Notes: a model not told the origin generated them from the letters alone. A DNA stretch of 64,000 nucleotides from Anodontia alba (GCA_964016985.1 OZ024823.1:25880095-25944094); one strand, 5' to 3'; shown: positions 29,538-40,957, counted from the first letter of the stretch. A program made the numbers and translations.

Positions 29538-31437
29538 TAACACTTTAACACTCTCTGGGCTAATTCAGCAGACAATAAATTGAAGACATTTTTATAGGCC
29601 CGTTTGAAAAACGGGATGTATTATGTTATGGGGTATGGCGTCCGTCTGTCCGTAAACTTTTTCATTTCCGGCTAGCTCCTCCTACAGTTTACATCCAATC
29701 AAGCTGAAACTTGGTATATAGTTAGACCATGATGTGGCACAGCGTATATTGTTTCAGGATTAAAGTCCATCAAATGTTTGCAGTTATGCCCCTTAGAAAA
29801 TTTCTGTAAACTTTTCATTTCCGGTTAACTCCTCCTACATTTTACATCCAATCAAGCTGAAACTTCATATATAGTTAGACCATGATGTGGAGCAGCACAT
29901 ATTGTTTCGAGGTTATAGTCCACCAAATATTAGCAGAGTTATGCCCCTTTGAAAATTTCAGTTGACTTTTCTCCTACAGTTTACATCTGATCAAGCTGAA
30001 ACTTGATTTGTAGTTAGATCATGATGTGGAGCAGCGCATATTATTTCGAGGTTACAGTCCACCAAATATTAGCAGAGTTATACCCCTTTGAAGATTTCTG
30101 TTAATTTTTCGTTTCTGGCTAAATCCTCCTACAGTTTACATCCAATCAAGCTGAAACTTCATGTACAGTTAGACCATGATGTGGTGCAGCGCATATTGTT
30201 TCGTGGTTACAGTCCAATAATTATATTAGTAGAATTATGCCCCTTTGAAAATTTTAGTAAACTTTTCGTTTCTGGCTAAATCCTCCTACAGTTTACATCC
30301 TATCAAGCTGAAATTTTATTTGTAGTTAGACCATGATGTGGAGTAGCGCATATTATTTCAAGGTTACAGTCCACCAAATATTAGCAGAGTTAAACCCCGT
30401 TGATAATTTCTATTAATTTTTTGTTTCCGGCTAAATCCTTCTATAGTTTACATCCGATCAAGCTGAAACTTCATAAATAGTTACACAATGATGTGGAGCA
30501 GCACATATTATTTCGAGGTTACAGTGCACCAAATACTCGCAGATTTATGCCCCTTTGAAAGTTTTTGTAAACTTTTCGCAGCATATTGTTTAGAGGTAAT
30601 AGTGTGCAAATTTTATTTTATAATAGGTATATTTTTTGCAAATAACTAAAGTTTGGTCATATGGGCAAGATATTGATTTTTTTTTCGTCTTCTTCTTTTA
30701 TTAGATTGCAAGGAAAGGTTGCAATTATTAAATCTTTATGAATACATAATGCTTTTTGGATTTTTTTTTTTTTTAATACTCTTCTGATTTGGCTCCCTTG
30801 AAGGACAAAAATAAAATCAGTATTAAACAAGTTAAAGGTTTACAAAAAAAATTTCTTGCTGCATTTTTTTTTGTTTTTTTTTTTTTGGTTGTTTATTTTT
30901 GTTATGTTATTGTTTGGTCCGATATTGAAGTATAGGAAAAACAAATTAGCCAAAGGCTCATATGAGCTTAAAATATAGTCATGCTTCTGTGGTGTGTCCT
31001 CTGTCAGAAAGCACTTCTCCCTAGAAGCAGCAAACTTCTCCCTATTTTTCCAGGAGGGAGAAGTCACTTCTTCTTAATACCTGGGCCAGCTTGGTCGCTT
31101 AGGTTACAGTTCACCAAATATCAGCAGAGATATGCCCCAATGAAATTTTTTTTAATTTTTTTTTTTTTCTTGTAATTCCACTTACAGTTTATATCCGGAA
31201 CACTGAATTATACAGGAGCCAGTTTTTGTGCTATATCTTTTTACTTGCCACGGGTGTATAATGCCCCGCTTGGTGGAGCTCGTTCTTATTTTTCCCAGAA
31301 AATAGGCGTTGATATTTAATGCAAATTGTCTCTGAGACAATTTGCATGAAATGTCAAAGCCTATTTTCTGGAAAAGAAAAGTATAGGGAATGTATTCAAA
31401 AAATGAAATGATATTTTTACCCAGCATGCAGAGCAAT
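29538..31437. mobile_element. Family C element interrupted by a 1.7-kb insertion
   Basis: The left C terminus ('ttaacactctctgggctaat', near 29546) and the hairpin with right terminus (about 31285-31437, ending 'cccagcatgcagagc') are one element split by the block at 29594-31284. Confidence 0.6.
29594..31284. repeat. Inserted element with ~155-bp diverged tandem repeats
   Basis: Opens with 'cccgtttgaaaaacgggatg' (itself a small palindrome) and 'gtccgtctgtccg'. From about 29655 to 30610 come about six diverged units containing 'ctcctacagtttacatccaa', 'caagctgaaactt' and 'ttagaccatgatgtgg', and one more near 31100-31195. Positions 30611-31095 lie between units and are unrecognised. The block ends 'tataatgccccgcttggtgg'. 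I do not know the transposon class. Confidence 0.6.
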
Positions 31438-31664
31438 ATATAGTTATATATATAAATTCCACAAAATCCGAATCATGTGAAGGTCATGACCAGCAGCTTT
31501 AGACTAATGCTCAGGCCTGACACTACTTTTTGTGCTTTCATGCTCTGTCCAGAAGTTGATTGTATCTCATTGACTTTTATGTCTTTTTTTTCATTTGTTG
31601 GCAATATGAATAATATATAAAGATGTAATGTGTCCTCAACCCTGTGACCTCCATAACTACTGTA

Positions 31665-31815
31665 ATAGTCCTAAGTATTGGGACAGACAGACCTGAGCAA
31701 ACAATGCAGACCCAGATCAGATGCTGCAGAATACAGCATCTGATCTGGGTCTACACTATTTGCCACTCTGCCAGTAATATTTTAGACTTGTTCAGATTCT
31801 AGGACAAATATGGTA
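31665..31815. mobile_element. Foldback family K, copy 2
   Basis: 'cctaagtattgggacagac', then arms 'acaatgcagacccagatcag' and 'ctgatctgggtctacact' around 'atgctgcagaatacagcat'. Confidence 0.65.
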
Positions 31816-32205
31816 ACAGTTATAATTTATCTCAATATTTAGAGTAAATACGGTATTTTATATCAGACTGTATAGCATTTTATGTATGTAAAGTCACTTT
31901 CCCAAATGGAAATGAAGTTTGTTCGGAATGCGGCCAAATTTATTTGATGCCTGTTGTGAGAAAAGGACCTTATGACTATGGCAACAAAGACATCTTAGAA
32001 CAGCCTGCACATTCAGTTTGATCAGGACATTTGTTGCCAGCTCACAGTTTCAGTGAATACTGTTAAGTATGTCAATGAACTGAGGAAGACCATGAGCACA
32101 TTGCACAGAAGTGTAGTCTGATCTGGGTCTTGATTCTAAGCGATAAAGACCTTTATCTTGAAGTGCACATTATTAGGTCTCCTCACTTTAATTGCATTGC
32201 ACTTT
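31816..32205. other. Unassigned, with a family I trace
   Basis: 'agcctgcacattcagtttga' near 32002 and 'gtctgatctgggtcttga' near 32114 suggest a decayed family I element. Confidence 0.4.
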
Positions 32206-32710
32206 CCATTAACCCAGAAAGTGCTACAATCACAATTGCAGTAGATAATATTTGATTTTTTTTTTTTTTTTTTTTCACATGAAATATTTCTACACACTTG
32301 ATGTGAATAGTCACACATACATGCCATAACCTCTTGGCAGAAATCTGTGAGATCAGGCTAATTTTTAGGGGAGATTTGACAAAATTCTGTGAGATTTTCA
32401 TAAAAATCATTTTCAAGCTCACAGAAATACGTTTAAAGCCTTTATTTTGATGAATTAAGCATATCAAAAGTATAATGTTGTGTAATTTATAATTAGTTCT
32501 TCATAAAATATCTTTTTAGAGGGTCTGAAAATTCTGTGAGATTTGAAATTCTTATGGGAAATGGATTGCAAAATAGCCAAATTCTGTGAGATTTTGTCTC
32601 ACAGTGTGACGTATGGCATGTATGAGTCACATGAAATGTCAAGACATTTTATCTGATGAAAAAAGAAGAAAATGTTGCCTGCTATAAAATTTGCATGGCA
32701 ATTTAAGGAA
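32206..32710. mobile_element. Foldback MITE family B, loop interrupted by element M
   Basis: Left terminus 'ttaacccagaaagtgcta'; right arm 'cacatgaaatgtcaagac' at about 32628; right end 'gcaatttaagg'. The element at 32316-32624 lies in the hairpin loop. Confidence 0.65.
32316..32624. mobile_element. Element M, 309 bp with terminal inverted repeats
   Basis: Ends 'catacatgccata' and the inverted 'tatggcatgtatg'. A 7-bp direct repeat 'agtcaca' flanks it (32309-32315 and 32625-32631). The inside holds several 'attctgtgagattt' copies. Superfamily unknown. Confidence 0.65.
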
Positions 32711-32819
32711 ATACTGTGATATTGATAGTTGACATCAGCAAGTTGAAACCCCAGGTATTTTATATTTTTTTAGAGTTATAAAATACAACTTTCATGAAGT
32801 TGAGCTTACAAGTTTTTTT

Positions 32820-32886
32820 TCATAGAAAATAATTTAAAACAGAGAATGTCATCTGCTTCAAATTTTGCTTCATGCTTTAAGAGTTA
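32820..32886. mobile_element. Family B right-end fragment
   Basis: 'gaatgtcatctgcttcaaat' and 'gctttaagagttaa'. Confidence 0.5.
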
Positions 32887-33494
32887 ATATCTGGGCTACA
32901 GTTTGGTAGCATTTTGTCCAAAATCGGGTACATATGAAGAATTGTATGAATGAATAACAATGTTTAATCAAATTCATTTCATTCAGTTCAATGTTGTGAT
33001 GTAATAGCAAACGAAAAAAGAACAAATGGATTTAGGTGGATATGGAAGGAGGAACAAATCATTTTTGTCATGATGTAAGATTTCATGTTTTGTGTTAACA
33101 AAAAGCATGAAATCTTACATGGCATTCAGTGATTTTTTTACCTGCGCATCCCGAGTCCCATACTCACATTTTTTGCTTTGGGACTCACAAAGTTATAGTG
33201 GGAAATTCTGTAATGGACCCAATGATTTTCTAGTAGGACTCACTTTATATAGCCCAAGCGAGTCCTGGGACACATAGGTATAAAATGGTAAATAAATCAC
33301 TGGGCATTACATACGTGTAAGTCTGGACAGGGCTTCACTTTCACTATTAGTGGAGGTTTTGTACAGTAAATAATAAATACTTTGACAAGATTTCACAGGC
33401 AGGTGGGTCTAGGTCTTCTTTGTTCAATGTTACAAGCCATCTCATCAGGATCTGCATTTTTTGCCTTCATTTGTTTGGCCATTTTGCATTTGTT
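32887..33494. other. No recognised feature
   Basis: Contains a short inverted pair 'tgtaagatttcatgtttt' / 'aaagcatgaaatcttaca' (about 33073-33119), a stem of unknown origin. Confidence 0.45.
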
Positions 33495-33679
33495 TTAACC
33501 CTAATCCTGCTGAGTAATTTAATTAGCCACACCCATTTCTGACTATCAGCCAATCAGATTACATCATATAATGTTTTCATTCAAATTCACAAACTGAATG
33601 ACAGATAATGTAGATCCTGATCGCTGGATCTACACTGTTTGCAAAGGTAGGGGTTGTCGTGAACAGCAGATAAGGGTAA
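33495..33679 (-). mobile_element. Foldback MITE family A, diverged copy
   Basis: 'ttaaccctaatcctgctgag' to 'gcagataagggtaa'; one hairpin arm is shortened. Confidence 0.75.
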
Positions 33680-33869
33680 TAACACCCAATTTAGAGACAA
33701 TGCACTCATCCAACTTCAAAGATGAAAGAGTTCATTTGTGATGTTCAGGGCTGAGTGTCATGGTAAAGGTCTTTTTACAGATATTTTGAGAATTATAAGT
33801 CTTTGAACATTGTTTCACTGAGTAAATACAAGATTGGTATGAACTTTGTAATGCTTTTACTGTTGTCAT

Positions 33870-34103
33870 ATGGGCCGTGCCGTGCGAAAAGTGTCTTCAG
33901 GCTTATGCGGACAGCGAAGGCTCATATCAGCCTGCGCATCCACTGTCTGATCAGGGCCTGTGCTGTCTACAAACAGAATCATTGGATACTAAAGAATCAA
34001 TGCAGAGCAAATGCCGGATGAGACTTCGCGCGTGTACATGATGATGTGAATTCGCACATTCTGCGCATGTTCAGAGGCACTTTTTCATCTGACATGATCC
34101 ATA
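33870..34103. mobile_element. Family I element, copy 1
   Basis: Ends 'atatgggccgtgccgtgcga' and 'tctgacatgatccatat' form a terminal inverted repeat. Inside: 'tgcggacagcgaaggct', 'gatatgagcc'-type hairpin arms around 'cagcctgcgcatcc', then 'ctacaaacagaatcattgga'. It has higher G+C than the other families. Confidence 0.75.
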
Positions 34104-34285
34104 TAATGCATACCATGTTGATTTTTATCTTATCAAAATTATTCAAGATGAGAGTAGCCTCGGACATCTTGAGACAGTACTTCAAAAGTTTCGAAATCGT
34201 TTGAATTCCCTGCGTTATCTTATTGTAGATCATTATAGCTGTTCATTCTGACCTTCTCTACGTAACCACATTATCTTCCAGTAGA

Positions 34286-34528
34286 TGGGTCAAGCCATGC
34301 GAAAACGTGTCTTTGGGCATATGCGGACAGCGAAGGCCCAGATCTGCCTGCTTATCCGTGCAGTCTGATCAGGATCTTTGCTGTCCGCAAACAGAATCAT
34401 TGGATAGGATAGAGTGTATCAATGGAGAGCAAAGGCCTGGATGAGATCTCCCGCATGTGCAGGCTGATGTGAATCCACACATTTTGCACATGCTTGAAGG
34501 CACCTTTTCACTTGACGCGGCCCATATG
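34286..34528. mobile_element. Family I element, copy 2
   Basis: 'tgggtcaagccatgcgaaaa' to 'cacttgacgcggcccatatg'. It lies 182 bp after copy 1 in the same orientation, but the intervening sequence is not repeated. Confidence 0.78.
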
Positions 34529-34767
34529 AGCGTGTGGTTAGCAAAATGACTCTCTTTGGTTAACGTGTCTTTAAATATGAAATTATCACTATCTGATGTT
34601 CCATAAATTTTAAAGAATACTTCCTCAAAAGAAATGAGTAGAGTGCAGAAAAACATTCGTAAATGTTTATAAGTATTATGAGAGTGAAGGTGGCTTTCAT
34701 TGAAGTTCTTATCAACAGTGGTCAATAAAGGAAATTATAGGTAAGATGGCTACCAAAATAAGTTTCA

Positions 34768-34852
34768 TAGTTCTTCATGTAAATGCGCCCTTAGTATTCA
34801 TTTGAATTGCTCATTGAGACAGTACCCACTGTATATGTTTTCATGAAGCAAT
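34768..34852. mobile_element. Family D fragment
   Basis: Central and right-arm pieces 'attgagacagtacccac' and 'tgttttcatgaagcaata'. Confidence 0.5.
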
Positions 34853-34911
34853 AAACATGTCACTCATCTGAACCTATATCATATCTAAACAGGAAATGTC
34901 TTTAACCCATT

Positions 34912-35093
34912 GTAGACTGAATAGTCTCTCCCACACTATATATTGGATGAGTCCAATTTCAATTTTAGTTATGTCTGGTATGAGATTTACATATTCCTAG
35001 AGAAAAATGGATAAACTATTTGCAAACTGCGGCGTCTGGGTCTGCACTGTTAGCCAGTTACCCTTTACGGGGTTTCCCAACTACAATGGGTTG
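34912..35093 (-). mobile_element. Foldback family H, copy 2
   Basis: 'ttaacccattgtagactgaa' to 'tttcccaactacaatgggtt'. One hairpin arm is deleted. Confidence 0.78.
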
Positions 35094-35303
35094 GGCCAGC
35101 CTGCATTTCCATCAAATGAAGCAGAGGACCAACTGATGCTGTTTGTCTTATTTTTCCCCAAAATATAGTAAACGAACCAATGCCATATTTGATTGTCCAT
35201 AGATGAGCTGCAACAGAAGATAAAATGCCTGATGAGGTGTGTGGCCAGCAAAGACTCAACTTACATCAGCATAGTTACCCTAAATATTGGGACACATACT
35301 GCC

Positions 35304-35548
35304 TTAACTCTGAAAATGCCAGGAAAACCTGCATCTGAAAATGTCGTCTGTTTATGTTGTCTGCTGAATATTCTTGCAAACTTTTCAAACCTATTTTTTC
35401 ATGCAGGTAAACAGTGTGGACCCTGATCAGACTGCTCCTAGAGGAGCAGTCTGATATGGGTCCAAACTGTTTGCAAAAATGACTTTTAAAATCACAAGCA
35501 GACGACAAAGCAGACGACAATTGTTGTGATTGGCAGTTTAAGGGTTAA
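35304..35548. mobile_element. Foldback MITE family G, copy 2
   Basis: Complete with TTAA at both ends and right terminus 'ggcagtttaagggttaa'. Confidence 0.85.
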
Positions 35549-35574
35549 GTCTTTGCCATACTTCTAAGATTTAA

Positions 35575-35722
35575 ACAAGTTTTACTATGTGTCAGTGTCA
35601 GTGTCTAAAAAAATGCTTGATGTGTGGCAAACAGTATAGACCCTGATTAGATGCTGTATTCTGCAGCAGTCTGGGTCCACACTGTTTGCTCAGGCCAGTT
35701 ATTCCAAATACATAGGGTTATT
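35575..35722. mobile_element. Foldback family K, copy 3
   Basis: Hairpin 'caaacagtatagaccctgat' / 'gggtccacactgtttgctca' around 'gatgctgtattctgcagc'. Confidence 0.6.
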
Positions 35723-36191
35723 ACTATAGCATGTATACCCCACGGTAGTCATCTATGTATTCTATTTAAAGTAGCCTGGGATTCTGTAAGTAGAATATGA
35801 AAGTCCTAGTCAGTGAAGGCCATGATCAGCTGGCACAAATGTGCTGGTCAGTCAGTGCCTTTGTTGGTCTGCATATGCTATAAGAGCCTGTTTCCTAAGT
35901 TACAACACAGAAATCTTCACCAAAGCATATTGCACCTCATTCCAGGCTTGTGGATTATTTATTATACAAACATGTCCTTTAGTCACCCAGTATGAATCTG
36001 TTTAATTTGTAGTGTAATTAAATCTTTCTGCTATTCAAAGGAGTAAGAAATCAATTAAAAACCATTTTTCAGCAATAAAGGTTGACTTACCTGAGGAGTT
36101 TAAGAAGTCAAAAGAAAATGATCTAATACAAACAACTGAAGGTGGTGTGAAATCTGATAGCCTTTATGTGGTGCTTTTTGGATATCTTGAT
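35723..36191. other. No recognised feature
   Basis: No exon signature and no family match. There is a weak core near 35817-35850 ('gccatgatcagctggcac'). Confidence 0.4.
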
Positions 36192-36432
36192 TTGGGCCGC
36201 AAAGTTAGAAAATGTACCTTCGGACATGTGCGCCCAGCGAAGATTCGGATCAGCCTGCACATTTTTGCAGTTTGATCAGAATCCTCACTGTGCACATTTA
36301 GGATAGCCAAGAGTGTAAAGTTTCTTCATGCAGACAACGAAGACTCTAATCAGACTGCACAGATGTGCAGTCTGATTAGAGTCTTCATTGGACACGTGTC
36401 TGAAAGTACATTTTCTGACATTGTGGCTCATT
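36192..36432. mobile_element. Family I element, copy 3
   Basis: 'tgggccgcaaagttagaaaa' to 'tctgacattgtggctcat'. Its second half contains a strong palindrome 'ctaatcagactgcacagatg' / 'tgtgcagtctgattagag'. Confidence 0.72.
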
Positions 36433-36699
36433 TGTTGATGTAGGTAAAATTAGAGGGTTCTTACAATTATGAAAATAAATCAAATTTGAAAGTTACTATA
36501 ATACTAGTGTTTACTTTGCCCAAAGTGGATAAAGATTTCTGTGATAGAATTTGGCAGAGAGCATGTGAGAGGATTGGTGCAAACAGTTGTTCATTTCATT
36601 TTGGATGAGGTTAATAAGGACATTGACTCTTCAGGGGCAGATCCAGGATAATTTAATAGGGGGTTCAAAATATCTGAGCGTGTTTGAATTGATCCAGTT

Positions 36700-36850
36700 A
36701 CCCTAAGAATTAGAATAGAAAGGTCTGAGCAAATAACATAGACTCAGATCAGGTGCCGCAGAAAGCGGCATCTGATCAGGGTCTTTTCTGATTGTGACAC
36801 TCATCCAGCAGTTTTAGACACATTCTTAGGTAGTAAATGATCTTGTTGAA
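36700..36850. mobile_element. Foldback family K, copy 4
   Basis: 'taccctaagaattagaat', hairpin centre 'gtgccgcagaaagcggca'. Confidence 0.6.
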
Positions 36851-36893
36851 TTTTGGAAGTACAAGGCATGCGAATATTTTAGCTTCACCCTTC

Positions 36894-37098
36894 TCTTGCT
36901 GAACATGACATGCCCTGTCCTAGCAAAAACAATGTAGATCCAGATCAGTTGGCTTCTTCAGAAGCCAATTGATCTGTATCTGCACTGTTTGTCATTAGAT
37001 ATGTGAATTTCTATCAAAAACCAGGATCAAGTAATCTGATTGGCAGGAAATTAGAAGTGGGTGTGGCATCTTAATTTATTCAGCAAGGCAAGAGTTAA
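36894..37098 (+). mobile_element. Foldback MITE family A, copy
   Basis: The left end has drifted ('ttcacccttctcttgctga'); the right end 'agcaaggcaagagttaa' is clear. Confidence 0.78.
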
Positions 37099-37757
37099 AT
37101 ATGGTACCTAAACTGAACTTTTCAGTCAGAATGGTGGGGGTTTCACTGAACCCCCAGAAACCTCTCTTGATCCGCCTTTGCTTCTCTTGTTCTTTCCTTC
37201 TTTTCTATTTGTAGCTGAAAGCATAATAGTCATAGGTAAGAGGAGAATAAAGATAAATATTTTTTTTCTAAATTCACTACAAAAAAAATATATTATGGTA
37301 CTCATTTGAAGAGTCAAACCAAGCTACTACAAATATTTTTATACCATAATTATCATAAATATTCAGATGTCATTATGTAACCTCCTTAATGTACTTATCC
37401 TAAAATTTGAACTAGCCTTTTGCCAGTTAGGTGTGGTTTTGAGAAAGTGCTGTTAGAATGGTAAACATTAATTAAAACCAGCTCCTTTAGCAGTTTGATC
37501 AAAGTCTCTACAGTTTAATCAGTGACCTGTCTTATCTTGGGTAAATACAGTGTTCTGTTTTTCCTATATTTGAAGGGGGCTGTTATTGAGTAGTTATCAG
37601 TATCTACAGGAAAATGTTTAGCACTTTATATAAGGCAGCCTGATCAAACTTTGCATCCATTAGTCTGATCGTGGTCTGTGCTGTTTGTTAATAGAAGCTT
37701 TAAATTAAATATATATGTTTATTATCAGTGTAGACCCTGATCAGACCTGCAGATGCA
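37099..37757. other. Mostly unassigned
   Basis: A family D trace is at about 37250-37350 ('ttatggtactcatttgaag') and K/I-like cores near 37640-37750 ('gcagcctgatcaaac', 'tgtagaccctgatcagacc'). Confidence 0.4.
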
Positions 37758-38188
37758 TAATTTGCATGAAAAGTCAGAGCCTATTTCAAATTGTCCTCAA
37801 TTTGCATGAAAAGTCAGAGACTATTTCAAATAGTCCTCAATTTACATGAAATTTATATGCAAAGTCAGACCCTATTTCAGTTGGTCTTCAATTTGCTTGA
37901 AAAGTCAGAGCCTATTTCAATTTGTCCTCAATTTGCTTGAAAAGTCAGAGCCTATTTCAGTTTGTCCTCAAATCACATGAAAAGTCAGAGCCTATTTCAA
38001 ATTGTCCTTAATTTGCATGAAAAAGTCAAAGCCTATATGAATTTGTCCTCAAATCACATGAGCCTATTTTGAATTGTCCTCAGTTTGCATGAAAAGTCAG
38101 AGCCTATTTCAAATTGTCCTCAGTTTGCATGAAAAGTCAGAGCTTATTTCAAATTGTCCTCAATTTGCATGAAAAGTTGGAGCCTGTT
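37758..38188. repeat. ~40-bp minisatellite (about 11 units)
   Basis: Unit readable as 'aatttgcatgaaaagtcaga' plus 'gcctatttcaaattgtcctc'. It corresponds closely to the right arm of family C ('aatttgcatgaaatgtcaaa' then 'gcctattttct'). One unit carries an insertion near 37850 and another a deletion near 38060. Confidence 0.85.
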
Positions 38189-38229
38189 ATCTGAGAGAAA
38201 TAAGCAAACTGTTGCAAAAAGAAAAAAAA

Positions 38230-38348
38230 AATCAGGATTTGACATTGCATGCAAATTGTCTCCAATGGAGACAATTTGCATGAATCCAATTTTGGGAGAA
38301 AAATAGTTTGTTGTTAACTGAATTTACACAGAGAATAATAAAGGTTAA
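38230..38348. mobile_element. Family C element bordering the minisatellite
   Basis: Hairpin 'gtctccaatggagac' with arms 'gatttgacattgcatgcaaa' and its partner; right end 'gagaataataaaggttaa'. Confidence 0.65.
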
Positions 38349-38723
38349 GAAATAATGGTCCCTTCCCAGATTCATGATGGAAGAGTTCATTGGTGATATT
38401 TAGGCATTAATGGGTTTCCATTTGTTAAAGAGATATAATACTTATTAACCTTATAGTGATAAAGTATTTTCCAGCCATAACAATGATTGAGCTGACACTG
38501 GTTAGACAGCCTGAAGGGAGGGGAAGGGGTGGACAGAGGTTACTGGTGTTACCTGGACAGCACAGTGGTTTATGGGCTATGATGGTCATAAATACTGCAG
38601 TGGTGGCTGTCAACTCAGCTCTACAGAATGACTGTTGATTTGACAGATTGTGTGGAATCAGCAAGGGACATTCATTTGGCCTTTACACTGTTGCCTGCTA
38701 TTGAGTGATATTTTTCTTTAACT
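38349..38723. other. No recognised feature
   Basis: Somewhat G+C-richer (about 38500-38600), open on both strands for about 60-80 codons, but with no splice context or composition that I would call coding. Confidence 0.45.
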
Positions 38724-38979
38724 ATTTTTAGTCTGAATGCCCCAAAAGAACCATTTTTTAGTCTGAATGCCCCAAAAGGATAATTTGCAAATAGTGCAAA
38801 CCCAGATCAGATGCTGCAGAGTGTGGCATCTGATCAGAGTATCCAATGTTTGTAAATAGTTAAGCCATTTTTCTCTAAGAATATCTAAATCACAAAAAGC
38901 CTGACATACCTAAAATTGAAATTAGGCTCTTCCAATATTTAGTGTGGGGGCAGTTTATTCTGTCTAAAATTGGTTAAAA
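38724..38979 (+). mobile_element. Foldback family H, copy 3
   Basis: The left end contains a tandem duplicate of 'tttttagtctgaatgcccca'. Hairpin around 'gatgctgcagagtgtggcat'; right end 'tctaaaattggttaa'. Confidence 0.78.
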
Positions 38980-39085
38980 ATTTGGCTCCACATTATGTTT
39001 GTTTCCATGGGTTTTCAGGAAGAAATCACTTTATATGTAGGGCTTAACCTAACCCTAAAAATTCCAAGCAAACTTGTACTATTTT

Positions 39086-39220
39086 TGGACAGGTTTTTCA
39101 AATCCGTCCTTTAAAATAGTGATGTCTGGGCCGGCGGGCATCGGGAAGTGGGTGTCGAGGTTTACCTTTTGGTTAACCATTTTGAAAAATCCATCCATAA
39201 TGCCATTAGGCATTTTTCTT
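39086..39220. mobile_element. Repeat X, copy 2 (internally deleted)
   Basis: Shares 'aatccgtcctttaaaatag' and 'ccatccataatgcc' with 7361-7632 but is about half as long. Confidence 0.5.
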
Positions 39221-39221
39221 A

Positions 39222-39435
39222 TTAACCCTTGTCCTGCTGAACCCGGATATACCATACCTTTGCAAATAGTGTAGATCCAGATCAGTTGGCTTCTGAAGAA
39301 GCCAACTGATCTGGATCTGCACTGTTTGTCATTAAGTATATGAGTTTGTATCAGCAACCTGGATCAAGTAATCTGATTGGCAGAAAATTAGAAGTGGGCA
39401 TGGCATCTTAATTTATTCAGCAGGACAAGGGTTAA
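39222..39435 (+). mobile_element. Foldback MITE family A, full-length copy
   Basis: Both 20-bp termini and both TTAAs are intact. Hairpin around 'ggcttctgaagaagcc'. Confidence 0.88.
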
Positions 39436-39499
39436 TATTTTTCAGAGGAAATAAGGCTTGGCATCTCATGTGAACAACAAAAGGAAAAGAAGAAACGCA

Positions 39500-39552
39500 C
39501 ATACACACACATGAACACACTCAAGCACACACACACGCACACACACACACTT
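39500..39552. repeat. (CA)n microsatellite
   Basis: Imperfect CA repeat, roughly 39500-39552. Confidence 0.85.
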
Positions 39553-39592
39553 ATCTTCTCCAAGTAAGTTAACCCTTGTCATGCTGAATAAA

Positions 39593-40223
39593 TTAACCCT
39601 TATCTTGCCTTTCGCGACAATAGTTGCGCTGGGGGGGTCTGCCAGCTCAAAAGCCTGTCATACTTACAATATACCACATGCAACCATTCAGAGCAAGTGT
39701 TCTCATACAGGAGTGAACCTACTTTCATACAAACACACCACTTTTCATTAGATAGTCAGGTGCTGGATTTTACCCACACTAAAAAAGACCGAGAATACCA
39801 AATTTCAAGCTGCCATTAATTTCAGCACTCACTTCAGCAGATTGATCAGGCTTTTCTGGAAAAAAAGCCCATAACACCTGAATCATTTCCAGTGAGGAAT
39901 AAGTAGGAATAACAGTAGAACCTATGTATGTCACTCGTTTCATTCACAATAGTACACAGTAGGCGCTGGGCTCTTGTAATTATTTTTTTTTTTTTTTTTT
40001 TTTTTTAGTGTCTTAAACGGTTCCCGGTTTACACATGACTGTCACGTGACTTTCTAGTCACGTGACCATCCTTTATCCAGTAAAATGGCCACCTAGGATC
40101 GGCAAATTATACGTGAAAATTTCATGAAAATCGAGGTAAAATTCAGGGGGTAATGACTTCTCAAGTAGAGGTACCCCCTCTTACAGGCCTGATTCATTTT
40201 ATTTCCGGCAAGAGAAGGGTTAA
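39593..40223. mobile_element. Element N, copy 1 (~630 bp, TTAA-bounded)
   Basis: Ends 'ttaacccttatcttgccttt' and the inverted 'ggcaagagaagggttaa'. Contains the palindrome 'tcacgtgac' + 'tttctag' + 'tcacgtgac', a long T-run (about 39987-40006) and the line 'gcgacaatagttgcgc'. No transposase ORF. The TTAA plus CCC end is again piggyBac-like. Confidence 0.78.
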
Positions 40224-40331
40224 CAGAAAGCCGGACAAAAAATTAAAACCCAAAAAGTTAGCCCGAATTTGACGTTTTGGGGTTGTATTCGACACAAAAA
40301 ATGCAAAACCACATTTTATATTTTTTTCTAG
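40224..40331. other. 108-bp spacer between the two N copies
   Basis: Begins 'cagaaagccggacaaaa' and ends 'tatatttttttctag'. It is found nowhere else in the window and is not part of the family A host. Confidence 0.6.
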
Positions 40332-40957
40332 TTAACCCTTATCTTGCCTTTCGCGACAATAGTCGCGCTGGGGGGGTCTGCCAGCTCAAAAGCCTGTCAT
40401 ACTTACAATATACCACATGCAACCATTCAGAGCAAGTGTTCTCATACAGGAGTGAACCTACTTTCATACAAACACGCCACTTTTCATTAGATAGTCAGGT
40501 GCTGGATTTTACCCACACTAAAAAAGACCGAGAATACCAAATTTCAAGCTGCCATTAATTTCAGCACTCACTTCAACAGATTGATCAGGCTTTTCTGGAA
40601 AAAAAGCCCATAACACCTGAATCATTTCCAGTGAGGAATAAGTAGGAATAACAGTAGAACCTATGTATGTCACTTGTTTCATTCACAATAGTACACAGTA
40701 GGCGCTTGGCTCTTGTAATTATTTTTTTTTTTTTTTTTTAAGTGTCTTAAACGGTTCCCGGTTTACACATGACTGTCACGTGACTTTCTAGTCACGTGAC
40801 CATCCTTTCTCCGGTAAAATGGCCACCTAGGATCGGCAAATTATACATGAAAATTTCGTGAAAATCGAGGTAAAATTCAGCGGGTAATGACTTCTCAAGT
40901 AGAGGTACGCCCTCTTACAGGCCTGATTCATTTTATTTCCGGCAAGAGAAGGGTTAA
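40332..40957. mobile_element. Element N, copy 2
   Basis: Direct-orientation near-duplicate of copy 1, with a handful of substitutions and a shorter T-run. Confidence 0.78.

Larger units (their letters stand above)
39053..39480. mobile_element. Family B element holding two other repeats
   Basis: Left terminus 'aaccctaaaaattccaagca' and hairpin segment 'cagaggaaataaggcttggc' (39443-) are separated first by repeat X (39086-39220) and then by a family A element (39222-39435). Confidence 0.65.

Noticed and set aside
38456..38664. Slightly G+C-rich segment open on both strands
   Set aside because: No consensus acceptor and donor pair in frame, and no motif. Kept as unassigned.
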